From: Porphyrobacter sp. TH134
Lineage (GTDB): Bacteria; Pseudomonadota; Alphaproteobacteria; Sphingomonadales; Sphingomonadaceae
Reading direction: 5' to 3'
Length of the DNA stretch: 64,000 nt
NCBI RefSeq assembly: GCF_002855495.1
Contig: NZ_PKRO01000011.1
Coordinates: 18,846 to 82,845, forward strand
Part shown: piece by piece, positions 54,491-61,873 of the stretch
How the letters are laid out: every line of letters begins with the position of its first letter
Position numbering within the stretch: the stretch's first letter is position 1
The notes under the pieces: generated by a model
What the model saw: the letters and a program-made list of their open reading frames with translations, nothing else
Databases searched by the model: none
Told to the model about the DNA's origin: nothing
Made by a program: the position numbers and the translations under genes

Positions 54491-55092
54491 GACCCGATCC
54501 AGATCACCCTTCCAATGACGTTGACTGATTTTCGAAGCACGCCGTTCCAGCTTGGATAAGATTGATGGTCCGTCAGCACAGAGATGCGGTTACCTGTGGG
54601 GTAGAGCGCAATCCTTCGTACGAACGTTTCAGACGATCCCCGGACCGCATAAAGTCCATCATGTAAGGTCTCGCCGGCACGTAGTCTTTGGATCATCACC
54701 TCATCACCTTGACGTAGCGTCGGCTCCATAGCCTCGCCGATGATTGGCAGAATTGCGACGCCGCCATGTCTGCTACACAGGCGCTTTAGCCAAGCCTCAT
54801 CAACCAGACGCGATCGCTCGAGAGTCTCGCCAAGACTTTCTGGCCAAAGCACCGGCACTGTAACGACTGAACGCCGGGCAGTGGTGGCATGACCCTTTCC
54901 CCCGAGCAGTTTCGCCGGCACGTCGAAATGGAGGGCGAGCTGAGCGATGTCACTCTGATCGAGCCGTGCCGGTGACCCGCGCTTTATGTACTGTTGGATG
55001 TAAGCTGAATTTCGTCCGAGGAGACGGGAGACGGCCGAATAGGACTCCTCTCGCTCTTGTATGAGATCGTCCAAAGCCTTTCGTGGGTCCAT
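54478..55092 (-). CDS. HTH/S24-like repressor lacking both catalytic residues
   Basis: This 204-residue regulator has an N-terminal helix-turn-helix (SYSAVSRLLGRNSAYIQQYIKRG) and a C-terminal S24/LexA-fold domain. In S24 peptidases the nucleophile lies in G(D/E)SMEPTL; here it is GEAMEPTLRQGDEVMI, with Ala121 instead of Ser. The general-base Lys, expected in an LVKRL-like strand, is replaced in FVRRI (Arg159). The fold motifs are otherwise intact, so it should bind DNA and dimerise but not cleave itself. It is probably an island or phage-type repressor. Its promoter region abuts the IS110-family element. Confidence 0.85.
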   Translation of the reverse strand: MDPRKALDDLIQEREESYSAVSRLLGRNSAYIQQYIKRGSPARLDQSDIAQLALHFDVPAKLLGGKGHATTARRSVVTVPVLWPESLGETLERSRLVDEAWLKRLCSRHGGVAILPIIGEAMEPTLRQGDEVMIQRLRAGETLHDGLYAVRGSSETFVRRIALYPTGNRISVLTDHQSYPSWNGVLRKSVNVIGRVIWIGSQVS

Positions 55093-55212
55093 CCTCGCTG
55101 CTCCTACCGTTTCCTACGCGCTTATCACGCGAACGAGGATCATTCCTATTCGGCTTCGGCTCGATACGTGGATAGTCATAGCGTCCAGCATAAGCCTCTC
55201 GGGAGACGCTGG

Positions 55213-56268
55213 ATGGTCTATCAAAACTACTGGGTTGGCCTCGATGCCGGTCATCTCGAAACCGCGGTTTGTCTGGTGGACACTGACGGACAAATCATCT
55301 TCGAGGCAATTTGCGAGACAAAATCCGGACCCATTAGGGACATCCTGCGGAGGCACGGCGTCGAAGCCGTACAACGCATCACGATTGAAGCCGGAAATGG
55401 CACCCAAATGGTGCGCGAACTCATGTCCTTCGGGTTTCCAGTTCAGGTGGTCGATGTCCGCAAGTCTAGCAAATTCCTAGCAATCCGGCGGCAAAAGACC
55501 GACGTCCATGATGCACGAGGATTGGCTGAAATGGGCCGTATTGCGCGAACGATGGGCTCGTCAGTCTACCTTAAGCCACTGGAGCATCAGAACATCCGGT
55601 CACTCATGAATGTGCGACGAACCCTTTTGAAGAATAGGACCCGGACAGATGCAGTGATCCAATCGATCATCCGCCTTCACGGGGGGGACATAAAGCTTCT
55701 AACCGGTCAGGGAGCACTGTTAGCCGAAGTCAAAAATCAGATCAGACTCATGAAGCGCGAGGGCTTGGAGATCGGGATCGACTTACATCCAATAGTCGAA
55801 ATCGCGGAGGCACTTCGCGTACAGATCTCGGTACTCGATCGACAGTTGCGGGATCTCGCTTCAAGCATACCCGCTTGCTCGAGTTTCATGACTGTCCCCG
55901 GGGTCGGAACCATCGTCGCGCTCTCGTTCTACAGCGCAATTGGAGATCCCAATCGCTTCAAGCATAATCGAGACGTCGGCGCCTACCTTGGTCTCACCCC
56001 AACGCTGCACCAATCCGGAATTACATCACGCCGCGGACGTATCAGTCGGCATGGCAACAAACTGACGAGGATGCACTTGATCACGGCCGCGACAGTGATC
56101 CTATGCAGGATTGAGACAGAAAGCCATTTGCGTACCTGGGGGCTTCGACTGGCAAACAGGATCGGACTTCTGAAGGCACGGGTCGCGGTCGCCCGCAAGC
56201 TCGCGGTTATTATGTTGAGTATGTGGAAGTCAGGATTGGCTTTTCGTCCCTTTGGATCATTCTCATGA
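55213..56268 (+). CDS. IS110-family transposase
   Basis: This encodes 351 residues from the ATG at 55213. The N-terminal RuvC-like DEDD domain shows VGLDAGHLETAVCLVD (Asp11), ITIEAGNGTQMVRE and RRQKTDVHDARGLAEM. The C-terminal transposase_20 domain has FMTVPGVGTIVALSFYSAIGDPNRFKHNRDVGAYLGLTP followed by RGRISRHGNKLTRMHLITAA, with the conserved Ser-containing helix. All motifs are intact. IS110 elements lack long terminal repeats, so I could not fix the ends. The flanks available are 55093-55212 and 56269-56429; the downstream one contains a strong RNA-like fold. Confidence 0.93.
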   Translation: MVYQNYWVGLDAGHLETAVCLVDTDGQIIFEAICETKSGPIRDILRRHGVEAVQRITIEAGNGTQMVRELMSFGFPVQVVDVRKSSKFLAIRRQKTDVHDARGLAEMGRIARTMGSSVYLKPLEHQNIRSLMNVRRTLLKNRTRTDAVIQSIIRLHGGDIKLLTGQGALLAEVKNQIRLMKREGLEIGIDLHPIVEIAEALRVQISVLDRQLRDLASSIPACSSFMTVPGVGTIVALSFYSAIGDPNRFKHNRDVGAYLGLTPTLHQSGITSRRGRISRHGNKLTRMHLITAATVILCRIETESHLRTWGLRLANRIGLLKARVAVARKLAVIMLSMWKSGLAFRPFGSFS

Positions 56269-56285
56269 TATCTCCCTCGGGAGTA

Positions 56286-56353
56286 GGCAGGCTTGGACCC
56301 CGGTTTGATTTCTGGGGCGCGACCCCGCTGTAGGTAATTGGGCCAAGTCTGCC
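56286..56353 (+). ncRNA. Candidate bridge-type structured RNA downstream of the IS110 transposase
   Basis: GGCAGGCTTGG (56286-56296) pairs with CCAAGTCTGCC (56343-56353) with one mismatch, enclosing a second hairpin CCCCGG/CTGGGG (56298-56303 with 56312-56317) and a large loop. IS110 elements encode a bridge RNA in a non-coding end; in the IS1111 branch it lies downstream of the transposase. Position and fold fit that, but the guide loops and target were not identified. Confidence 0.45.
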
Positions 56354-56429
56354 GTCTATCTGTGAACTCCGAGTGCGCTGTATCATCAAACCACTGATGT
56401 GTTGGCGTCATCATCCGACCTGTTAAACA

Positions 56430-57893
56430 CTAGCTCGGCAGCGTCTTTGCAGGGAAGGCTAGGTTACGAGCCAGATCCTCAATCCTATGGCGCCAAGCCA
56501 GCTTCTCGAGCCATGATTTCCGGATGGACGAGGCTCCGTACAGAGCTCCGGCTAGCTGACCTGTGATGGCCGCAGTTGTGTCGGCGTCGTCCCCCAGGTT
56601 TGCTGCCAGAAGCACGGCGTCGTCAAAATTGTCCGTGGTTGCAACGCACCAGAGAGCTGCCTCGAGGCTATGCGCCACAAAACCGCTGCTGGAAATTTGG
56701 TGGCGCTGCTTCCCGCGCCAGCTGCCAGCAATGATCGGCGCGACCACAGGCCCATACTCGCCATGAGCCTGGGTCAGTGCCCGCTCGAAATCAGCACCGA
56801 AAATGGCGGCTCTCAGGATCAATGAGTAAGCATCGCAGGCTTCCAGACAGGCTGGGGCCGCGTGGGTCGTTGCGCTTTGCCGACGGGCGACACGAGCCAC
56901 AATCGAGGGATCCTCATGGATTCCCCAGATCGCGACGGGTGCCAGCCTCATGAGCGAACCATTCCCCGCCGAACGAGGATCGGCTGATCCCGACATGGGA
57001 TCGCCGGTCGCTTCAAACCGGCTCAGCGCTTGACTGGTCGTGATCCCGATGTCGAAACAATCACCAGTCGGGCTGTAAGCCCCATTTCTCCACCAATCGA
57101 CGAAGCGACTTTGCGCCTCCACTGGCTCGAAGACAGAACCCTGGGCTGCACTCGCAAGTATTGCGTCCGCGAGCGCCAAGGCCATCGATGTATCGTCGGT
57201 CCACGTGCCCGGCTCCAAACCGAACGGCCCTCCCCCAACCATGTCGGTGATATGGTGGTAGGAATCGCGCGGCCTGAATTCGAGGGTCGTCCCCAAGGCA
57301 TCGCCGACAGCCAACCCTAGCAAGCATCCTCGAGCGCGATCGTAGATGTCCCAGATCGAATGCAAGTGATTTTCTTGAGACACAGTCTCGATTGCGCCGC
57401 GGCGGACTTCGCGCACGCGCGCAATTGCATCTTTCGGCTCGGCTTCTCCCAGCTCGATGAGGAGCCTCGCGGCTACCGTCCCCGCGCGGCCGAGCCCGCC
57501 CTTGCAATGAATGAAGACGCTTTGTCCGCTGGCGAGTAAGTCGCGCACATGGGGCCCGGCAGAGCGCCACCCATGCTCGAAATCAGCGCCGGGTGCGGTG
57601 ACATCGGGGATTGGCAGGTGAAACCACTGCATCCCTCGAGCTGCCACCTCCGGAGCCAGATTTGAAACGCCAAGCGCATCAATCTCGTGGTCTTCGATCA
57701 GCGAGATCACCGCTACAGCGCCCCACTCAGAGACCGCGTCCAAGTCAACAGCGAGGTCACGCCGCCAGTCAAATCCACCAACGGATCTACACTGTTTGCC
57801 CGGGCAAAATGATACGCCGATGCGGCCACTGCCAGCTGCCAGGGTCGCAATCTGGATGGGGTCGGTGAAGCTTGTGCGGAAGTTTGAGTTCAT
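56430..57893 (-). CDS. Fused dual-specificity phosphatase and ADP-ribosylglycohydrolase
   Basis: This 487-residue protein has two enzymes in one chain. Residues about 25-180 form a CDKN3/DSP-like phosphatase: Asp97 in PIPDVTAPG and the P-loop HCKGGLGRAG with Cys130 and Arg136. Residues about 185-480 are a DraG-type ADP-ribosylglycohydrolase: RARGCLLGLAVGDALGTTLEF, the magnesium-binding TWTDDTSMALALAD (232-235) and the second metal site LGDDADTTAAITGQLAGALYG. Both active sites are complete. It could remove ADP-ribose and phosphate from the same protein or nucleic acid target. It is convergent with the IS110 transposase gene and has no obvious partner gene next to it. Confidence 0.9.
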   Translation of the reverse strand: MNSNFRTSFTDPIQIATLAAGSGRIGVSFCPGKQCRSVGGFDWRRDLAVDLDAVSEWGAVAVISLIEDHEIDALGVSNLAPEVAARGMQWFHLPIPDVTAPGADFEHGWRSAGPHVRDLLASGQSVFIHCKGGLGRAGTVAARLLIELGEAEPKDAIARVREVRRGAIETVSQENHLHSIWDIYDRARGCLLGLAVGDALGTTLEFRPRDSYHHITDMVGGGPFGLEPGTWTDDTSMALALADAILASAAQGSVFEPVEAQSRFVDWWRNGAYSPTGDCFDIGITTSQALSRFEATGDPMSGSADPRSAGNGSLMRLAPVAIWGIHEDPSIVARVARRQSATTHAAPACLEACDAYSLILRAAIFGADFERALTQAHGEYGPVVAPIIAGSWRGKQRHQISSSGFVAHSLEAALWCVATTDNFDDAVLLAANLGDDADTTAAITGQLAGALYGASSIRKSWLEKLAWRHRIEDLARNLAFPAKTLPS

Positions 57894-57994
57894 TCCGACC
57901 CTGTAAACGTTATCTACGACAAAAATGGTCGCGACAATGCGCCTGTGCTTGGTGGGTTCGTGACCCGACCACGCAGATGCATTTCCAATGGCGC

Positions 57995-58573
57995 TTATCG
58001 GTACTCAATCGCCTTTTGCTCTCTGGCCGTGAGATGCGCCGCCAAAGTTTCGATGGCTAGAGCGAGATCACAATCGAAAAGCTCCTTCGAAACGACTGCC
58101 GCCCCATTCCGTATCCAGAGCCTTTCATTGCGAAATTCGAAAAGCGAGCGATGCACGGCGATCTCTTTCGCGCCGGCATGTTCTGCCCAAACCGTCATGC
58201 AAATCCGCCAGTCCCACGCCCCGCCGTAGCCATCGAGATTCGCGATGTAGATCCGATTGTCCGGATCGTCGCTTGAGAAGCCGATTTTGATCAAACCCAA
58301 ATCCGACGACTGGGCAAGGTAAAGATAGCCTGGCAATTCACTCCGACGCGCAAATGCGATTGAAGCCGGGGAACACTGAATGCAGTTTCCGTACCGATTG
58401 CGCAAAGTATGGCCGTTGTGACACGGCGTAACACCGTAGGCGACAAACTTCCCCTCAGCCTTCATTCTCGGTCGATATTCGGCGCGCCTCAAGCCAGTGG
58501 CATCAAAAGCTTCTTCGGGTTCGATCCCATGGCGTTTCATGTAGCTCAAATGCGCTTTAGTGAGGCGAGCCAT
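57995..58573 (-). CDS. GIY-YIG-like (T5orf172-type) nuclease-domain protein
   Basis: This 192-residue protein has a lineage-specific N-terminus with HTLRNRYGNCIQC, which includes a short Cys pair. Then comes GYLYLAQSSDLGLIKIGFSSDDPDNRIYIANLDGYGG, which matches the start of GIY-YIG/T5orf172 domains (GY-L-Y-K-IG-S--P--R). AGAKEIAVHRSLFEFRNERLWIRNGAAVVSKEL supplies the C-terminal half with the family's E--H and F pattern. Proteins of this type occur in phages and mobile elements and may nick DNA. About 100 bp of non-coding DNA follow it. Confidence 0.72.
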   Translation of the reverse strand: MARLTKAHLSYMKRHGIEPEEAFDATGLRRAEYRPRMKAEGKFVAYGVTPCHNGHTLRNRYGNCIQCSPASIAFARRSELPGYLYLAQSSDLGLIKIGFSSDDPDNRIYIANLDGYGGAWDWRICMTVWAEHAGAKEIAVHRSLFEFRNERLWIRNGAAVVSKELFDCDLALAIETLAAHLTAREQKAIEYR

Positions 58574-58644
58574 CCGCAGTGACCCCTCGTCAAACCTTCA
58601 GCACACTAGACGAGCCAAGCTCGCGGAGGAGCGAACCAGAACTG

Positions 58645-59421
58645 TTATGTGGGCGTGGCATGTTTAGCCTTAGCCTTGCCCGCATTTTCCGAGGCGACGA
58701 CGCGGATCTGCAAATGGCCCGTATCAGTTCGGCGAGATTCGAATCCCCCGGCATTTTCGACCAAGTCGCTCAGCTTGCCTTGGCCATAGGTTCGGGGGTC
58801 AAAATCGGAAGCGAGCGCCGCAAGACGTTGGCCCACGCGGCCGAGAGGTACCCAGCCCCCTTCATCATCAAGCTGTGAGATAGCGGTCCGGATGAGAGGA
58901 GCTGCGGCCGTGGGCGGTTTCATGACATTAGCTGGACGGGAGTCCTGTCCACCCGGCTCATCGGGAGTGGGTGCCTCTGGCAGCAGGTTTTCAGTGTAGA
59001 TGAAGCGGCGACAGGCTTGGCGAAAGCTCTCGGGTGTTTTCTGCTCTCCGAAGCCGTAGACGTCGATGCCTTGCTCTCGGATACGCGAGGCCAAGCCAGT
59101 AAAATCACTGTCGGACGAGACAAGGCAAAAGCCATCGAAACGGCCGGTATGGAGAAGGTCCATTGCGTCGATAACCAGAGCAATGTCCGAGGCATTCTTG
59201 CCACTGGTGTATGCGAAGTTCTGGTGCGCCTTGATAGCATGCGTGGCGAGAACGTCGGCCCAGGATTTCAGTCTTGTGCCTGAGAAATCGCCGTAGATAC
59301 GTCGGACACTTGCCTCACCGATTTTGGCAATCTCTTCAAAGAGCCGCGGTGCGATCCGGGAGGATGCATTGTCGGCGTCTATCAATACAGCAAGTCGGGG
59401 GTTACGAGGTTCAATAGCCAT
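58645..59421 (-). CDS. NYN-domain (LabA-like) PIN-fold protein with C-terminal OST-HTH-like domain
   Basis: This 258-residue protein starts RLAVLIDADNASSR (Asp15, Asp17). It continues with NASDIALVIDAMDLL and FCLVSSDSDFTGLASRIREQGIDVYGFG, the three acidic clusters of the NYN/PIN ribonuclease fold. A Pro-rich linker (about residues 150-175) leads to a basic domain (about 178-245) with GGWVPLGRVGQRLAALASDFDPRTYGQGKLSDLVENAGGFE, which fits the OST-HTH/LOTUS RNA-binding fold. It should be a metal-dependent RNase or RNA-binding regulator. It lies just downstream (minus strand) of the split nuclease gene and may once have been cotranscribed with it. Confidence 0.85.
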   Translation of the reverse strand: MAIEPRNPRLAVLIDADNASSRIAPRLFEEIAKIGEASVRRIYGDFSGTRLKSWADVLATHAIKAHQNFAYTSGKNASDIALVIDAMDLLHTGRFDGFCLVSSDSDFTGLASRIREQGIDVYGFGEQKTPESFRQACRRFIYTENLLPEAPTPDEPGGQDSRPANVMKPPTAAAPLIRTAISQLDDEGGWVPLGRVGQRLAALASDFDPRTYGQGKLSDLVENAGGFESRRTDTGHLQIRVVASENAGKAKAKHATPT

Positions 59422-59559
59422 CGTGCATCATTGCCCGAACAACCCTTAATCAGGCGATAAAGCTTTGAAGGCGTTGCCTGATGATTGCCTCGTCTTGAGA
59501 TAACCTGAGTAGGCGCTTGGCTCTATCATGCGCGAATTCATGCACCTCGAAAACGACTA

Positions 59560-60408
59560 GGCCGTGTTGACAAAAGGGATTCCCAATTGAGCCGAGTTCT
59601 GATTCAAGACTGCTTTTTGAGGAGCAGTCATGGGTCGCGGAGACTTGTCGGATGCAGAGTGGGAACTGATCGGGCCGCTGCTGCCGCCTGAGCGGGGTCG
59701 CTGGGCGCGGCCGGCGGGCGACAACCGGCGATTTCTCAATGGAATGCTACATGTGCTGCGGGTCGGGTGCCCCTGGCGCGACATGCACGAGCGCTACGGC
59801 AAGTGGAACTCGGTCTATGTCAGGTTCCGGCGCTGGGCCGAGCAGGGCGTCTGGGATGCCCTCCTGCAAACACTGGTCGATCTGGGGCTGACTGACGACT
59901 GGCAGCACATGATCGACAGCACCAGCGTTCGCGGCCACGTCTCGGCAGCGGGCGGAAAAGGGGGGCTTTTGCGAACGCTCTTGGTCGATCACGCGGCGGC
60001 TTTACGAGCAAAATCCACGCCCGATGTGACAATCAAGGACTACCTATCGGCTTCATCCTGACCGGCGGCGAAGCTTCCGATTACACGGCTGCCGAGCCGC
60101 TCATGGAGATCCCGGTCGCCGCACCCAAGGCATTGCTGGCGGACAAGGGCTATGATGGCGATCGCTTCCGGGAAAGCCTGCTGATCCAGGGTATCCTGCC
60201 GATCATCCCACCCCGATCGAACCGGAAGGTGCCAGAGCATCCCGACTATCGGCGTTACAAGGATCGCAACCGCGTCGAGTGCATGTTCGGCAAACTCAAG
60301 CCGCAGAGGCGTATCGCTACCCGCTACGACAAGACAATCCTATCCTTCGAGAGCTTCCTCAACCTCGCCGCCGCCCGCCTATGGCTGAAGTCTTTTGTCA
60401 ACACAGCC
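59560..60408 (+). mobile_element. IS5-family (IS427-type) insertion sequence, 849 bp
   Basis: Terminal inverted repeats of 17 bp with one mismatch: GGCCGTGTTGACAAAAG at 59560-59576 and its complement at 60392-60408 (read GGCTGTGTTGACAAAAG). A TA is present on both sides (59558-59559 and 60409-60410) as target duplication. The element carries one transposase in two overlapping phases and sits inside a nuclease gene whose two halves rejoin perfectly without it. Confidence 0.92.
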
Positions 60409-60411
60409 TAA
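59630..60411 (+). CDS. IS5-family transposase made through a -1 frameshift
   Basis: The first phase (59630-60061) has the IS5 N-terminal domain LSDAEWELIGPLLPPERGRWARP, CPWRDMHERYGKWNSVYVRFRRW, and IDSTSVRGH with the first catalytic Asp. At the A4G6 run (59956-59965) a shift of -1 leads into GRSRGGFTSKIHARCDNQGLPIGFILTGGEASD. This continues to ADKGYDGDRFRE (second Asp) and RNRVECMFGKLKPQRRIATRYDK (Glu), ending at 60411. The joined protein would be about 260 residues, the normal length for the group, so this looks like programmed frameshifting, although a disabling mutation cannot be excluded. The TAA stop is completed by the flanking target bases. Confidence 0.88.
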
Positions 60412-60970
60412 GCTATAGCCGTGCCTCGGCAGCACTTCGGCGCGGCGCTCATCATATCGTCGGCGCTGCTCGCCCCGAGACACGCCAGAAACCGTCGGCT
60501 TATCGTCGAAGAAACCGACGCGTTCGCGGTGTTGGCGCTCATGATATTCCACAACAAGGCCAAGATCCGGGTAAAAGCCATCGACAGGCAGTGGCTTTTG
60601 GCGACCATGCCGATCCGGATCTCCGGTGAGAAATGGGAAGCAATGCTGCCTGGAAGCCTTCAGTCCGAGAACAGCATCGCAGAGATCGAGCACGTAATGC
60701 TCGTCGCGGTTTGCGGCCGTGGAAACGCCCTTTACGGCCTTTGAAGTAGATCGGAGCCTGACGCGCCCTGCGGTCAGCTGCGCTATGACCCTCTCCATGT
60801 CCTGGTGCTGACAACTCCCTTGCACGACCTCCCAACGCCCGTTGTGTGGATGCCAATCGAGATTTGCTGCGCGAAGGGCAGCTCGAAAGCGCTTCGGATC
60901 TATTCCGCCCGCAACCGCCATATCGACGGCGCTGATCAACTGTCCTGGGATCGACATGCGTGCTTTCCCT

Positions 60971-61618
60971 TTAAGCAAATCCGCGCACCATCGCTGCCTC
61001 GATGCCAGCCCACTCCTGCTCGTGTGATCCAGAATTGTTCGGCATGCCCGCCTTGGTCAAACAGCCCTTGGGATAGGTATAGCTGTCGATCCGCCGCTCT
61101 GGCTCCTCGCGCCAAGCGATGTTAACGGCCCAGTACTTCGGGAAGAAATTTAGGCTCGAATAGGGAAGGTGGTCGTGGATCCACCAGCCGAGTTTGCGCC
61201 AATCGCCCTCTGCCTGAAATGTGTCCCAAAATGCCGGAACGACGACGCATGCCGTGGCCCCCATCCGGCCTTCGGCATCGCGTCGATCCCAGATATGCCC
61301 GGCAAAATTGGCCTCGTTCGACGCGCAGTTGTACCCGCCCTTCCCTGCAGCTTGCATCTCATTGCCCAATCCATTGACTTCGCACGACCGAAAGGCGGAT
61401 CGAACAGCGATACGGCCAAACCGATCCTGCAACGGTTCAAGCAGTTCTTCGCAGAGCTTGCTTCCTGCTGCGATCGCCAAGTCCGGATCATCAGGCACGT
61501 TGGCCAGCCCATGAATCGCGGCGATGTCTGAGAACAGAAAATCCCGCATAAAGAACGACTTTGATAGGCGAACACGGCCAAATTCGGTCAGTGCCGCAAC
61601 AGAATCAGGTTTTCTCAT
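60971..61618 (-). CDS. M15-peptidase-like protein of unknown function
   Basis: This 215-residue protein has SFFMRDFLFSDIAAIHGLANVPDDPDLAIAAGSKLCEELLEPLQDRFGRIAVRSAFRS, the layout of M15 D-Ala-D-Ala peptidase folds (a helix, then VRSAFRS). It is followed by NEANFAGHIWDRRDAEG and GWWIHDHLPYSS. The His in AGHIWD, the Asp after it and the His in IHDH are candidate zinc ligands. In M15 the motif is normally SxHxxGxAxD and W-H, so the match is only partial. It has no signal peptide, which is odd for a cell-wall enzyme. It lies 13 bp upstream of the split nuclease gene, and the pair looks like one operon. Confidence 0.65.
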   Translation of the reverse strand: MRKPDSVAALTEFGRVRLSKSFFMRDFLFSDIAAIHGLANVPDDPDLAIAAGSKLCEELLEPLQDRFGRIAVRSAFRSCEVNGLGNEMQAAGKGGYNCASNEANFAGHIWDRRDAEGRMGATACVVVPAFWDTFQAEGDWRKLGWWIHDHLPYSSLNFFPKYWAVNIAWREEPERRIDSYTYPKGCLTKAGMPNNSGSHEQEWAGIEAAMVRGFA

Positions 61619-61873
61619 GTGCCAAGCCTCTTATCCCGATACGTCAAAAGCGGTCGCAGCTTGGAGCAATGAACCACTTGATTCCTCATTTCCTCTTGCA
61701 AGACATCTAGATAGCCGATGTAGATAGCAGATCTACGTGTTCAAAAGCTTGGATTGAGACCTGAAGCAGCCGCAATCTAACGCCCAAAGATGTCCGCTAT
61801 CAACCAGCGCTTTCTGACCAGCCATTTCGCGCTCCACCAATGATACTTTTAACATCGTGAGAAAAATAATCAA

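Larger units (their letters stand above)
59450..60957 (-). pseudogene. PD-(D/E)XK-like nuclease gene interrupted by an IS5-family element
   Basis: The 5' part runs from the ATG at 60957 (AAGGGAAAG upstream) for 183 codons to 60409, and the 3' part from 59557 to the TGA at 59450-59452. Removing 59560-60408 and one TA copy joins them in frame into 218 residues, with RHGYSL continuing as VVFEVHEFAHDRAKRLLR. The rebuilt protein has a basic DNA-binding-like N-terminus, then EHYVLDLCDAVLG, LPVDGFYPDLGLVVEYHERQH and RRYDERRAEVLPRHGYSLVVFE, a credible restriction-endonuclease core (Glu86, Asp126 or Asp131, Glu137). It follows the M15-like gene by 13 bp. As it stands the protein would end with 10 IS-derived residues. 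Confidence 0.75.

Noticed and set aside
55137..56262. GGATCATTC present at 55137-55145 and again at 56254-56262 as a possible IS110 end repeat
   Set aside because: The right copy lies inside the transposase coding region, so it cannot mark the element's end; a 9-bp match is probably chance.
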